The translations under genes and the position numbers were made by a program. Below the pieces are notes generated by a model. That model worked only from the letters and a program-made list of their open reading frames with translations. It was not told the origin of the DNA and made no database searches. Below, piece after piece: positions 1 through 8,873 of a stretch of DNA of 64,000 bases; the first letter of the stretch is position 1; each line of letters starts with the position of its first letter. The stretch lies in the NCBI RefSeq assembly GCF_000159035.1, contig NZ_DS999574.1, positions 1,022,923 through 1,086,922 on the forward strand, in the 5' to 3' direction. This DNA is from Actinomyces urogenitalis DSM 15434. Lineage in GTDB: Bacteria; Actinomycetota; Actinomycetes; Actinomycetales; Actinomycetaceae.

Positions 1-1
1 G

Positions 2-262
2 TGGGGCTACCAGGGCCTGGTCATGACCGACTGGGTTGTGGACGGCATAACCCGCACCGACGCGCCGCACCCGCGGGCCACCGCTCCGGCCACGATCAAG
101 GCCGGCAACGAGCTGTTCATGCCCGGCTGCGAGAACGACCGTCAGGCGATCCTGGCCGCCCTGCGCGGCGAGGAGGGGGCGATCGTCGCTCTCAGCCGTG
201 AGGAGCTGGCCAAGCAGGCCGCGCGCGTGGTGCGCATGGTCTGGCAGCTCGCCGGGCGCTGA
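2..262 (+). CDS. GH3 family beta-glucosidase, C-terminal fragment
   Basis: The 5' end is cut by the window edge; the frame is open from base 2 to the TGA at 260-262. The peptide begins WGYQGLVMTDW, which matches the GH3 barrel segment carrying the catalytic aspartate (usually SDW or TDW), and continues with AGNELFMPG, another conserved GH3 segment. Only about 75 residues follow the TDW motif, so the barrel appears to be the last domain. In standard GH3 enzymes an alpha/beta sandwich domain follows the barrel, so this looks like the permuted class in which the sandwich precedes it. The substrate is probably a beta-glucoside, but the specificity-determining part is outside the window. Confidence 0.8.
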   Translation, partial: WGYQGLVMTDWVVDGITRTDAPHPRATAPATIKAGNELFMPGCENDRQAILAALRGEEGAIVALSREELAKQAARVVRMVWQLAGR

Positions 263-293
263 TCGCAGCCTGGCCCCCGGGGCTGAACGCGTA

Positions 294-342
294 CGACGGC
301 GACCGGGTGAAGAGACATATCCTCTTCACCCGGTCGCCGTCG
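294..342. terminator. Perfect 21-bp hairpin, bidirectional terminator
   Basis: A perfect inverted repeat, arms 294-314 and 322-342 with a 7-nt loop, lies between the convergent GH3 gene and the flavoprotein gene. There is no T-tract. Position and stability suggest termination in both directions. Confidence 0.8.
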
Positions 343-393
343 CGTGTGCCGGGCGTTGCGCCTCAGCCTGGGAGCGTGGAAGCGCGGGGCGTG

Positions 394-921
394 TCAGCAT
401 GCCGGCGCGCTCAGCCAGGAGCGGTAGGCCTCGGCCTGACGCTCCAGGTCCGCGTCGCTGATCTGCATGGCCCCGGCCGTGACGAAGGGCTCGACGAAGC
501 GGGTGCCAATGAGCTTGCTGGTGGTGGCAAAGGGCAGCAGGAGCTGGTCCACGGTGACCTGGTACAGGCCGGTGGGCGTGTAGCGCTCGGCAGCCGCTCC
601 TGGCGAGACAGCCACAGCCAGCTCCTTGCCGTGCAGGGCCGTGCCGGTGGACCCGTAGGCCCAGCCGTAGGTCAGCACGTCGTCCTCCCACTGCTTGAGC
701 AGGGCGGGGGAGGAGTACCAGTAGAGGGGAAATTGCCAGACGATGCGGTCGGCTGCCTCCAGGACGCGCTGCTCGGCCTCGACGTCGATGCGGAAGTCAG
801 GGTAGAGGCCATAGAGGTAGCGCACCTCGACGCCGTCGATGGCCTCGGCGGCGTGGGTCAGGCGCGCGTTGACGCGCGAGGTGGCGATGCTGGGGTGGAA
901 GACGAGGACGGTGGTCTTCAT
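394..921 (-). CDS. NAD(P)H dehydrogenase (quinone)/KefF-MdaB-like flavoprotein
   Basis: A 175-residue flavodoxin-fold oxidoreductase of the NAD(P)H:quinone reductase type, probably FMN- or FAD-dependent, cytosolic, reducing quinones by two electrons. The N-terminal MKTTVLVFHP is the first beta strand, and the following SIATSRVN forms the flavin phosphate loop. The segment QFPLYWYSSPALLKQW at about residues 63-78 is highly characteristic of the family. Length is normal (170-200). The gene is monocistronic and convergent with the GH3 gene. The exact electron acceptor cannot be read from the sequence. Confidence 0.85.
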   Translation of the reverse strand: MKTTVLVFHPSIATSRVNARLTHAAEAIDGVEVRYLYGLYPDFRIDVEAEQRVLEAADRIVWQFPLYWYSSPALLKQWEDDVLTYGWAYGSTGTALHGKELAVAVSPGAAAERYTPTGLYQVTVDQLLLPFATTSKLIGTRFVEPFVTAGAMQISDADLERQAEAYRSWLSAPAC

Positions 922-1080
922 GAGGATTCCTTCAGTGGTCTGAACAGGGTGAACGGCCCCACGGTAGGACCCATGCCTGTCACGAGCCAGGTACGGTCAG
1001 TGCCCGTCACCTTCGGTGGTCTTCCTCAGGCGCAGGGGCAGGAGTGGAGGGGAAGACATGCGGCCCGGGGATGCCTGCTA

Positions 1081-1092
1081 GTGTCAAGACAC
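1081..1092. promoter_or_regulatory. Short palindrome upstream of isochorismatase-family gene
   Basis: GTGTCAAGACAC is an interrupted palindrome 20 bp before the ATG of the downstream gene, inside the 190-bp divergent gap with the flavoprotein gene. It could be an operator; no known regulator is assigned. Palindromes this short also occur by chance. Confidence 0.3.
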
Positions 1093-1111
1093 CTTGAGTG
1101 AAAGGACCGTC

Positions 1112-1705
1112 ATGGCACTCCCACAGCCCCAGCCCACCACCTGGCAGCAGTCCACCGGCATCGACGCCTCCCGCGCGGCGCTGGTCGTCGTTGACGTCCT
1201 GGGAGGATCGGGTGAGGTGATCGAGCCGCTGCACGAGATGGCGGCCAACGCCGTTGCCCTGGCACAGGGGGCGCGCGCTGCCGGGGTCCCGGTGTTCTTC
1301 GCCTGCGACAACCACCTGCCCGGCACCGATCTGGAGACCGAGCTGTGGGGTGCGCACTCCGTGCGCGGAACCGAGGACTCCAAGCCCCTGGACGCCTTCC
1401 AGGTCACCGACGCCGACTACGTGGTCCCCAAGCGCCGCTACTCGGCCTTCGTGGGTACGGACCTGGACCTCACCCTGCGCGAGCTGGGGCGGGAGGTGCT
1501 CATCGTCGTCGGCTTTGACACGAACATCTGCGTCCTGCACACCCTGGCCAGCGCCTACTACCTGGGCTACCGCACGATTGTGCCTGCGGACGCCACCGCG
1601 AGCTTCCTCGTGGGTACCCAGGACGGCGGCCTGGAGTACTTCTCGCGCGTCTTCGACTCCCGCGTGGTGACGACGGCGCAGGTGCTTACCGAGCTTCAGG
1701 GCTGA
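1112..1705 (+). CDS. Isochorismatase-family cysteine hydrolase
   Basis: A cytosolic hydrolase of the isochorismatase/nicotinamidase superfamily, 197 residues from the ATG at 1112. That start is preceded by AAAGGA at 5-nt spacing; an upstream in-frame TTG at 1094 lacks such a site. The catalytic triad is visible as Asp28 (LVVVDVL), Lys107 ([10 protein letters not shown]) and Cys140 ([10 protein letters not shown]). The substrate is uncertain: nicotinamide, isochorismate, N-carbamoyl amides and others are handled by close relatives. No siderophore or NAD-salvage genes are adjacent to narrow this. Confidence 0.85.
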   Translation: MALPQPQPTTWQQSTGIDASRAALVVVDVLGGSGEVIEPLHEMAANAVALAQGARAAGVPVFFACDNHLPGTDLETELWGAHSVRGTEDSKPLDAFQVTDADYVVPKRRYSAFVGTDLDLTLRELGREVLIVVGFDTNICVLHTLASAYYLGYRTIVPADATASFLVGTQDGGLEYFSRVFDSRVVTTAQVLTELQG

Positions 1706-1757
1706 GGGGGCGGCGCAGGCCCTGAGGCTAGGCCAGGGTGCGTGGCAGGATCGGGGC

Positions 1758-2345
1758 ATGACCACCGGCGACTCTGCCCGTTCCACGTACGTCCAGGCCT
1801 ACTCCTCGCCCCTGGGACCGATGACGCTGGCTGCCTCCACCGGCGAGGGCCTGCCTGACGGCGGCGCGCTCACCGGCGTCTGGTTTGACGGCCAGGCTCA
1901 CGACCGCGCCGGACTGCCCGACGACGCCGTCCTCGTCAGTCCGGGGGACGACGGCGAGCCGGTCGTGCTCGCCGCCGTGCGCGTATGGCTGGACGCCACT
2001 TTCGCAGGCACCGACCCGGGCAAGCCTCCGCTGCTTGCACCGGCTGGTACCGACTTCCAGCTCCGGGTCTGGGAGCAGTTGCGTGCCATCCCGCGCGGGC
2101 AGACACTGACCTACGGGCAGATCGCTGCCCGGTTAGAGCCGGTCCTGGGCCGGCCCACCTCGGCCCGCGCGGTAGGCGGCGCTGTGGGGCGTAACCCGCT
2201 GTCCGTCGTCGTGCCCTGCCACCGGGTACTCGGAGCCGACGGGGTGCTCACGGGCTACGCCGGCGGCCCCGAGCGCAAGGCCTGGCTGCTCCGCTCAGAG
2301 GGAGCGGCCGTGACCGCGCTCGCTGGTGGTGAATCGCTCTCGTGA
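1758..2345 (+). CDS. ogt: Methylated-DNA--[protein]-cysteine S-methyltransferase
   Basis: Suicide repair protein that transfers the methyl group from O6-methylguanine in DNA to its own cysteine. The active-site motif PCHRV is present with Cys154, preceded by [10 protein letters not shown] and followed by [13 protein letters not shown], all typical of the C-terminal Ogt/AGT domain. The helix-turn-helix DNA contact region is TYGQIAARL at about residues 118-126. At 195 residues it has the stand-alone Ogt size without an Ada regulatory domain. It starts 52 bp after the preceding hydrolase. Confidence 0.93.
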   Translation: MTTGDSARSTYVQAYSSPLGPMTLAASTGEGLPDGGALTGVWFDGQAHDRAGLPDDAVLVSPGDDGEPVVLAAVRVWLDATFAGTDPGKPPLLAPAGTDFQLRVWEQLRAIPRGQTLTYGQIAARLEPVLGRPTSARAVGGAVGRNPLSVVVPCHRVLGADGVLTGYAGGPERKAWLLRSEGAAVTALAGGESLS

Positions 2346-2507
2346 CGCGACGCGTCGGTGGGTTACGCTCACGCGGCTGCAGGGCAGGACTATGGCCTGT
2401 GCTCACAGGCCAGGTTGAGCACGCCGTCTGAGGGCGGGACCGCGCTCGCGGACCAGGCCTCGCCCGCTGGCCTGACGCCTCACCACCTCACTGTCCCGGA
2501 AGGTCCC

Positions 2508-5500
2508 ATGCTCGAGCTCCGCGCCGTTACCAAGGCCTACCGCACCGCCACGCTCGCCCAGACTGCCCTGGACGCGGTCAGCGTCTCCTTCCGGGACAAC
2601 GAGTTCGTCGCGGTCCTGGGCCAGTCCGGTAGCGGCAAGACCACGATGCTCAACGTCATCGGCGGGCTGGACCGCTTTGACTCCGGGGACCTCGTCATCG
2701 ACGGCATCTCCACCCGGGACTACAAGGACCGGGACTGGGATGCTTACCGCAACAACCGCATCGGCTTCGTCTTCCAGGCTTACAACCTCATTCCGCACCA
2801 GAGCGTGCTGGCCAACGTCGAGCTGGCGCTGACCCTGTCCGGGGTCTCCCGGGCGCAGCGGCGTGAGCGGGCCCTGGCGGCGTTGGACTCGGTGGGCCTG
2901 GCAGATCATGTGCACAAGCGCCCCAACCAGCTCTCTGGTGGCCAGATGCAGCGCGTAGCGATCGCCCGCGCCCTGATCAACGATCCCGAGATCCTGCTGG
3001 CGGATGAGCCGACCGGCGCCCTGGACTCGGCGACCTCGGTACAGGTGATGGACCTGCTGCGCGAGGTCGCTGCCGATCGCCTGGTCATCATGGTCACCCA
3101 CAACCCCGAGCTGGCCCACGAGTACGCCACGCGGATTGTTGAGCTGGCTGACGGGCGAGTCGTGGCCGACTCTGACCCGTACGAGCCGGATAGCCAGGAC
3201 GCTCGCGAGGCGAAGGAGGCCCGGCGCACGCGCATGGGGACGCTCACGGCGCTGTCACTGTCCTTTAACAACCTCATGACCAAGAAGGGCCGCACGATCA
3301 TGACCTCCTTCGCGGGGTCGATCGGGATCATCGGCATCGCCCTCATCCTGGCTCTGGCCAACGGCGTCAACGGCTACATCGCGCGTACCGAGGAGGAGGC
3401 CCTGACCTCCTACCCGCTGTCGATCCAGTCCACCGGCGTGGACCTGGCCGGTCTCATGCGCGCCGGCGAGGGCGAGCGGGCCGAGGCCAAGGACGGGGAG
3501 ATCCTCATGACCGAGGGGATCACCTCCACCATGGAGTCCACCACCACCAACGACCTGGCCTCGCTCAAGACCTTCCTGGACTCTTCCGGCTCGGGTGTGG
3601 CCGGGCACGTGGCGGCGATCGAGTACTCCTACGACGTCTCGCTCCAGATCTACCTCGCGGACACCTCCGACGGCGTCGTGCGTGTCTTCCCGGACCAGGC
3701 CATGAGCCCCATGACATCGGCGATGGGGGACAGCCCGCTGTCAGCGATGACCTCCTTTGACGCCTTCCACCAGCTGCCCGAGGCCAGCACGCTGTATGAG
3801 GACCAGTACGACGTCGTCGCCGGGCACTGGCCCCGGTCCGCCAACGAGCTGGTGGTGGTCACGAGCCAGCGGGGCACCCTGGACAACCTCTACGAGTACA
3901 CGCTGGGCCTGCGCCCCCACGCTGAGCTGCAGACGATGATGAGCGACTTCATGGCTGGTCGCGCCGTGCAGATCGGGGCAGAACCAGCGGGCGCCTCCCC
4001 AGCCGCCACGAGTGCGGCGCGAGCCGACGGCGCAGGCCCGGCCACGCCGTCGGCCGGACCGAGTGCCACGGCGACGGCGGAGCCGAGTACGACGGCAACG
4101 GCGAGCAATGAGCCGGCCGTGCACAGCTACTCCTACGACGACGTGCTCGGGCGGACCTTCTCCCTGGTACCTGCAGCGGCGCGCTACGCCTACGACGCCG
4201 AGCACCGGGTGTGGACCGACCGCTCGGACCAGGAGGAGGTCATGCGCCAGGCGGTGGCCGCGGGGCAGCAGCTGCGCGTGGTGGGGGTGGTGCGTGCGAC
4301 CGACGACACCACCACCCTCCAGCCCGGCATCGCCTACACCCCGGAGCTGACCCGCCAGGTGGTGCGCGAGGCCGCCGACGCCCAGATCGTGCGCGCCCAG
4401 CTCGACCACCCGGACACGGACGTCTTCACCGGACGCACCTTCGCTGATCTCGCCGAGGGCGTGGGCGGCGGGGAGCTGGATATGTCCTCGCTGTTCACCA
4501 TTGACGGCGAGAAGCTCACGGCCGCCTTCCAGGTGGACCCCAGCGCCCTGCAGACTGACCTGACGGGTCTGGACCTGGGCGCGCTGAGCCTGCCTGACCT
4601 GGATACCAGCGGCCTGGACTTCAGCGAGGTGGACCTGAGCGGTCTCGACCTGGCTGCCCTGGCGGGTCAGGTGGACCTGTCGGGCCTGGACCTGGCGGAC
4701 CTGGCCACGCGCTATCCGCAGCTCGGGCAGATCGACTACGGCGCCGTCGTCGCCTCGGCCCTGGAGGACGGCGTGATCAAGGACGGCGCCGGGGAGTACC
4801 TGGCGGGCGTGGCGGGCTCGTTGCTCCAGGGCTTCATGGACTACGTGGCTTCCCAACCGGGCCAGGACACCGACGGCGATGGCGTGCCTGAGCGCGACTG
4901 GGCGGGCCTGGCCCGCTCCTACCTCGCCCAACCTGAGGTACGCGAGCAGCTTGCGCAGGCGGCCGGCTCGGACCAGGTGGTCGACTCCGAGCTGCTGACC
5001 CAGCGGCTCATCCAGACGCTGGGTGAGGACCCTGCGGTGGAGGAGATCGCCTCGCAGGTCTCGGCGGACCTGGCAGGGGCAGTGGCCTCGCAGGTGGGTA
5101 GTCAGTTGACCGCCTCGCTCACGAGCGCGGTCTCCGGTGCGCTGGCCTCCTCGCTGGAGGCGAGTGTGGGCGGGGCGATGACGCAGATGATGACCTCGCT
5201 CCAGACCCAGATCGCCACTCAGCTCCGCACCGCGATGGAGGGTTTGGCTACCTCGCTGGCCAGTGCGGTGAGCCTGGACGGCTCGGCTTTTGCCCAGGCC
5301 TTCCAGCCCACGATGGACCAGGACGACCTGGCCGCCCTCCTGGCGACCCTCATGACGACGACGGTGCCCACCTACGAGGGCAATCTCGCCTCGCTGGGGT
5401 GGGCGGACGAGTCCCGCCCCTCCCAGATCGACATCTACCCCACGAGCTTCGCGGACAAGGACGCGGTCAAGACGATCCTGGACGACTACAACGCCTGGGC

Positions 5501-5990
5501 GACCGAGGCAGGGCAGGACGCCAAGGTCGTCACCTACACCGACCTCGTAGGTACGCTCATGAGCTCGGTGACGCGGATCGTCAACATCATCACCTGGATG
5601 CTCATCGCCTTCGTGGCGATCTCGCTGGTGGTCTCCAGCATCATGATCGCGATCATCACCTACATCTCGGTGCTGGAGCGGAAGAAGGAGATCGGCATCC
5701 TGCGTGCGATCGGGGCCTCGAAGTCGGACGTGCGGCACGTCTTTAACGCCGAGACCATCATCGAGGGACTCATTGCGGGCCTCATGGGCGTGGGGATCAC
5801 GCTGCTCATCTCGGTTCCGGCCAACGCCTTTGTCCAGGCCCGGTTCAATGTCTACCCGATCGCCCACCTGCCGGTGAGTGCCGGGGTGGTGCTCGTGGTG
5901 ATCTCGGTGGGGCTGACGCTTGTTGCCGGCATCCTGCCCTCGGGGCGGGCGGCCAAGGAGGATCCGGTCGAGGCGCTGCGGGCTGAGTAG
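2508..5990 (+). CDS. Fused ABC transporter ATPase-permease with large extracellular insert
   Basis: A single 1160-residue polypeptide joins a MacB-type ATPase to a split FtsX permease. The ATP-binding domain has Walker [10 protein letters not shown] (38-46), signature LSGGQMQRV (142-150), Walker B ILLADEP (162-168) and switch His198. A first membrane helix lies near residues 265-290 and three more near the C-terminus. Roughly 700 residues between them should be extracellular. That insert contains a Pro/Thr/Ala linker (about 490-530), a repetitive Leu/Asp-rich stretch (about 684-733, units like SGLDLADL), and an Ala/Ser-rich region probably forming long helices (about 845-930). The ATG at 2508 is chosen because the longer frame from 2358 adds unrelated sequence. 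Family members export peptides or remodel the envelope; the substrate here is unknown. Confidence 0.88.
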   Translation: MLELRAVTKAYRTATLAQTALDAVSVSFRDNEFVAVLGQSGSGKTTMLNVIGGLDRFDSGDLVIDGISTRDYKDRDWDAYRNNRIGFVFQAYNLIPHQSVLANVELALTLSGVSRAQRRERALAALDSVGLADHVHKRPNQLSGGQMQRVAIARALINDPEILLADEPTGALDSATSVQVMDLLREVAADRLVIMVTHNPELAHEYATRIVELADGRVVADSDPYEPDSQDAREAKEARRTRMGTLTALSLSFNNLMTKKGRTIMTSFAGSIGIIGIALILALANGVNGYIARTEEEALTSYPLSIQSTGVDLAGLMRAGEGERAEAKDGEILMTEGITSTMESTTTNDLASLKTFLDSSGSGVAGHVAAIEYSYDVSLQIYLADTSDGVVRVFPDQAMSPMTSAMGDSPLSAMTSFDAFHQLPEASTLYEDQYDVVAGHWPRSANELVVVTSQRGTLDNLYEYTLGLRPHAELQTMMSDFMAGRAVQIGAEPAGASPAATSAARADGAGPATPSAGPSATATAEPSTTATASNEPAVHSYSYDDVLGRTFSLVPAAARYAYDAEHRVWTDRSDQEEVMRQAVAAGQQLRVVGVVRATDDTTTLQPGIAYTPELTRQVVREAADAQIVRAQLDHPDTDVFTGRTFADLAEGVGGGELDMSSLFTIDGEKLTAAFQVDPSALQTDLTGLDLGALSLPDLDTSGLDFSEVDLSGLDLAALAGQVDLSGLDLADLATRYPQLGQIDYGAVVASALEDGVIKDGAGEYLAGVAGSLLQGFMDYVASQPGQDTDGDGVPERDWAGLARSYLAQPEVREQLAQAAGSDQVVDSELLTQRLIQTLGEDPAVEEIASQVSADLAGAVASQVGSQLTASLTSAVSGALASSLEASVGGAMTQMMTSLQTQIATQLRTAMEGLATSLASAVSLDGSAFAQAFQPTMDQDDLAALLATLMTTTVPTYEGNLASLGWADESRPSQIDIYPTSFADKDAVKTILDDYNAWATEAGQDAKVVTYTDLVGTLMSSVTRIVNIITWMLIAFVAISLVVSSIMIAIITYISVLERKKEIGILRAIGASKSDVRHVFNAETIIEGLIAGLMGVGITLLISVPANAFVQARFNVYPIAHLPVSAGVVLVVISVGLTLVAGILPSGRAAKEDPVEALRAE

Positions 5991-6089
5991 CCGGGCCACG
6001 GCCCTGCGTGCCGTCAGTGGGGGCCCGCCCTGCCCGGGAGCGTAGGGTCAGCAGTGACCACGACGGTGCTGAGGGAAGGACGCAAGGCG

Positions 6090-6680
6090 ATGGCTGAGTT
6101 CAGGGCGGCGACGGACAAGAAGGTCGCGGTGCTCGTGGCCCCGGGGCTGGAGGAGGTTGAGGCGCTGGCGCCGCTGGACATCCTCTTCCGCGCCGGTATC
6201 CCGGCGCACCTCATCTCCATCACGCACTCGCGGCAGGTGACGAGCTCTCACCAGGTGGTGCTCAGCTGCACCGCGACCCTGGACGAGCTGTCCGAGGCCG
6301 ATCTGGACTCCTACGACATGGTTTTCCTGCCTGGTGGGATCCCGGGTACCCCGAACCTCAAGGCTGACGCGCGGGTACGTGAGCTGGTGACGCAGCGCGT
6401 GCGTGCGGACCGCCCGGTGGCTGCCATCTGTGCGGCGCCCTCGATCCTGGCCGAGTTGGGGCTGCTGGAGGGGCGCCGGGCGACAGCGAACCCGAGCTTT
6501 GTCCAGGTGCTGGCCGATCACGGGGCTCAGGTCAGCGAGGCGAGCGTCGTCGTCGACGGACGGCTGCTCACGAGCCGGGGTATGGCCACGGCCGTGGACC
6601 TGGGCCTGGAGATGGTGCGCTTCTACCTCGGTGACGTGGCTGTGGAGGAGATGAAGGAACGGATCGTCTACCAGGGCTGA
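6090..6680 (+). CDS. DJ-1/PfpI family protein
   Basis: A 196-residue member of the DJ-1/PfpI superfamily, closest to the DJ-1 branch (protein deglycase, glyoxalase III or redox-chaperone activities have been reported for the family). The conserved glutamate is in GLEEVEA (Glu22), the PGG motif is FLPGGIPG, and the nucleophilic elbow cysteine is in AAICAAPS (Cys114). The ATG at 6090 follows a GGAAGGA ribosome-binding site; a GTG at 6054 is possible but unsupported. It is transcribed after the ABC transporter and ends at a strong shared terminator. Confidence 0.85.
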   Translation: MAEFRAATDKKVAVLVAPGLEEVEALAPLDILFRAGIPAHLISITHSRQVTSSHQVVLSCTATLDELSEADLDSYDMVFLPGGIPGTPNLKADARVRELVTQRVRADRPVAAICAAPSILAELGLLEGRRATANPSFVQVLADHGAQVSEASVVVDGRLLTSRGMATAVDLGLEMVRFYLGDVAVEEMKERIVYQG

Positions 6681-6712
6681 GGCCTGGTGCGCCTACGCGC
6701 CCGGTGATGTGA

Positions 6713-6763
6713 ACGTGGCCTGGCCAGGGCGGAGGCGTTTCCTCCTGCCTGGCCAGGCCACGT
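6713..6763. terminator. Hairpin terminator between convergent genes
   Basis: Arms 6713-6728 and 6748-6763 match perfectly over 16 bp, and the stem continues inward with one bulge. It separates the DJ-1 gene and the aldo/keto reductase gene and probably serves both. Confidence 0.85.
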
Positions 6764-6788
6764 CATCAACGTGCCATGTAGACGAGCC

Positions 6789-7655
6789 TCAGAAGTCGAC
6801 CTGGTCAGGGTCAGAGTGCTCGGTGTCGTCGACGACGGCGCGTACGGCCTCCATCTGGGCGGGACTGAGCTCGAAGTCGAACAGCTCGGCGTTGGAGCGG
6901 ATGCGCTCGGGCGTGACGGACTTGGGCAGGATGGCGATGTCCTGCTGCAGCAGCCAGCGCAGGGCCACCTGGGCCGGGGTCCGGCCGATCTGGGCGGCGA
7001 CGGCGCCCAGCGCAGGATCGCCCAGGACGCGGCCAGATCCCAGCGGGCTCCAGGCCTCGACCGCCAGGCCGTTAGCCTTGGAGCACTCGGCGGCGTCCCA
7101 CTGGCCGAAGCCGGGGTGCAGCTCGATCTGGTTGACCATGGGGGCCACGCTGGCGTCAGACAGGAGCGCCTCCAGGTGCTTGCGGGTGAAGTTGGAGACG
7201 CCGATCGCCCGGGCGCGGCCGGAGGCGTAGATCTCCTCCATGCCGGACCAGGTGGAGGCATTGAGGGCGCGCCAGTCCTGCGGGTGCTGGCGGGAGTTGG
7301 CGGGCCAGTGGATGAGGTAGAGGTCCACGTAATCCAGGCCGAGGCGGGACAGGGACTCCTCGATCCCGGCCAAGGCGGCGTCGTGGCCGCGGTGGTCGTT
7401 CCACAGCTTGGTGGTGACGAACAGGTCCTTGCGGCTCAGGCCGGCCTCAGCCAGGCCTTCGGCGATACCGCGGCCCACGGCTTCCTCGTTGCCGTAGACG
7501 GCGGCGGTGTCGATGTGGCGGTAACCGGCGGCGATTGCCTCCTTGACGCCGGCCGTGGCCTGGGCGGCGTCGGTGACCTGCCAGGTGCCGTAGCCGATCA
7601 TCGGCATCTGGGTGTTGTGAGCGAGAGGCGTGGTGCCATCCAGGGTGGTGATCAT
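6789..7655 (-). CDS. Aldo/keto reductase, 2,5-diketo-D-gluconate reductase type
   Basis: NADPH-dependent reductase of aldehydes and ketones, 288 residues with a TIM-barrel fold. The full catalytic tetrad is visible: Asp49 and Tyr54 in HIDTAAVYGNE, Lys83 in VTTKLWND, His116 in YLIHWP. The C-terminal cofactor segment ILPKSVTPERIRSNAELFDF is the AKR5-type NADPH-binding region. The family includes 2,5-diketo-D-gluconic acid reductases and general detoxifying enzymes, and the natural substrate cannot be told apart here. It is monocistronic and has about 560 bp of non-coding DNA upstream. Confidence 0.9.
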   Translation of the reverse strand: MITTLDGTTPLAHNTQMPMIGYGTWQVTDAAQATAGVKEAIAAGYRHIDTAAVYGNEEAVGRGIAEGLAEAGLSRKDLFVTTKLWNDHRGHDAALAGIEESLSRLGLDYVDLYLIHWPANSRQHPQDWRALNASTWSGMEEIYASGRARAIGVSNFTRKHLEALLSDASVAPMVNQIELHPGFGQWDAAECSKANGLAVEAWSPLGSGRVLGDPALGAVAAQIGRTPAQVALRWLLQQDIAILPKSVTPERIRSNAELFDFELSPAQMEAVRAVVDDTEHSDPDQVDF

Positions 7656-8026
7656 GAGGATCCTTCCGCAGGTGCGGGACGTGGGGGCGCGCGGTGCGGT
7701 GCCGTGGCCAGGCTAGGGGAGCAGGTGCTGGGACGGGACCGGTGTTGCTAGGAGCGAATCGGGGAACAAGGGCGTAGGAGAGCTCGGGGAGACGGGCGGC
7801 GAGTATTTCCCATGGATTTTTCAGGTTCCCGGGGGGTGATTGTTCAGGGTGAGCGGGTTACATATGAGTCACCGCCGGACGGAACAGGTCACGAGGGTTG
7901 GGGAACCCGATGACCGGCCTGGACCGAGACGGCCACGAGTACTAGGGAGCTCGGGGCAGTCGCTTCGGTGAAGGAGGAGCGCTCCGTGGGCCTGGGAACC
8001 CACGTCGAGCACCTCAGTGACACAGG

Positions 8027-8056
8027 CCCTCGGGCCCGGGAGACCGGGCCCGAGGG
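8027..8056. terminator. 13-bp GC-rich hairpin
   Basis: Arms 8027-8039 and 8044-8056 pair perfectly around a 4-nt loop, with outer CACAGG/CCTGTG also complementary. There is no T-run. It would end a plus-strand transcript from the gene-free region if one exists. Confidence 0.55.
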
Positions 8057-8129
8057 CTTCGTCCTGTGTGAGCCGCGGTGGGCTGGGGTTGCCTGGCTGG
8101 CTGCGTCAGTTCGTCGCTTTAGGTGGTGA

Positions 8130-8168
8130 ACAGTCGGTTCCCATGCTTGCCGCACCCGAACCGACTGT
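8130..8168 (-). terminator. Hairpin downstream of the PspC operon
   Basis: An 11-bp perfect stem (8130-8140/8158-8168) lies about 50 bp beyond the stop codon of the membrane gene ending at 8220, so it probably terminates that minus-strand operon. Confidence 0.65.
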
Positions 8169-8219
8169 CCAGGGCCTGAAGCGACGCGCTCGGGGGAGAC
8201 GACCCGCCAGAACAGGACT

Positions 8220-8873
8220 TCAGCGAGCGGGACGGCGTTTGGGCAGGACCGCGATGACGAGCAACGCTGCCCCGGCCGCTGCCAGCAGGACGATCGCCGC
8301 GCTGACCGGGTCGATCCTCAGCCCTAGTCCCGTAGCCAGCAGCACCACGCCGATCGTGACCAGGATGAGGCCCCACAGGAGGGTCCCCGGGCGCGGGCCG
8401 GAGCGACGAGCCGGCTCCTCGGCCTCGGGCCCCCTGGCCAGCGAGGATCCGGACCACACGACCTCGGGGTCCTGCGGATTCGCGCCGAGGCTGCGTGCCT
8501 GCTCAGCGCTGGAGGCGGAGATGGCGGATGCGCGTCCGGCCTCCTCGCCGCTGCGTGCGCCAGGCCAGGGGCGGGTGGAGCGGATCGCCTCCAGAGGGTC
8601 GGTCGGCGCCAGGTCATCTGCCGTGGCAGGCGCGGACCAACCTGCCTGAGACAGCTGCTCGGTGGCGGCAGTCGTGGGCAACGCCTCGGTCGGCGCAGCG
8701 CCTGGAAGGACCTCAGTGACCTGAGGGGTCTTCTCCGCGGCTGCCTCAGCATCTTCCGGAGACATGACGGTGGTCGGCAGATCGGCAGGCGAGGGGGCGG
8801 ACATCGGCTGGGTGGGGGAGGTCATGGCTTCTTCTCCTGGTAAGGGTTGCTGAGACGATGGGGTGGCGCTCAT
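8220..8873 (-). CDS. Hypothetical membrane protein with long disordered N-terminus
   Basis: 217 residues. The first 150 are low-complexity, rich in Ala, Pro, Ser, Thr and Glu and probably disordered. The C-terminus has two hydrophobic segments, LLWGLILVTIGVVLLATGL and a second beginning AAIVLLAAAGAALLVI, then a basic tail KRRPAR. The start overlaps the upstream PspC gene stop as ATGA (8870-8873), implying coupled translation. An internal ATG at 8825 with a good AGGAGA site is an alternative start, giving 201 residues. The function is unknown. Operon linkage to a PspC-domain protein suggests a role in membrane stress, which is inference. Confidence 0.7.
   Translation of the reverse strand: MSATPSSQQPLPGEEAMTSPTQPMSAPSPADLPTTVMSPEDAEAAAEKTPQVTEVLPGAAPTEALPTTAATEQLSQAGWSAPATADDLAPTDPLEAIRSTRPWPGARSGEEAGRASAISASSAEQARSLGANPQDPEVVWSGSSLARGPEAEEPARRSGPRPGTLLWGLILVTIGVVLLATGLGLRIDPVSAAIVLLAAAGAALLVIAVLPKRRPAR

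Larger units (their letters stand above)
7656..8219. other. Gene-free 564-bp region with several stem-loops; candidate structured RNA
   Basis: No convincing coding sequence. From about 7861 to 8056 the plus strand contains five consecutive foldable units: a two-part stem GGTCA/TGACC with inner GGGTT/AACCC (7887-7915), GGCC/GGCC near 7916-7934, GGAGC/GCTCC (about 7947-7985), GTGGG/CCCAC (about 7986-8002), and a 13-bp GC-rich hairpin (8027-8039/8044-8056). No known riboswitch core (TPP, FMN, SAM, ydaO, cobalamin, T-box) or tRNA was recognised. It could be an independent small RNA, a leader, or simply palindrome-rich intergenic DNA. Confidence 0.4.

Noticed and set aside
2394-2411. GGCCTGTG/CACAGGCC palindrome upstream of the ABC transporter
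   Set aside because: A two-base loop and no associated regulator; could be chance in GC-rich DNA.
3741-5999. 752-codon minus-strand open frame opposite the ABC transporter
   Set aside because: High-GC antisense shadow, rich in Arg, His and Gly, with no domain; the plus-strand frame has clear ABC motifs.
7861-8056. Assignment to the c-di-AMP (ydaO) riboswitch because of GGGGAACC
   Set aside because: The other conserved ydaO segments (GGGGTGAATC, CGACAGCT) are missing.
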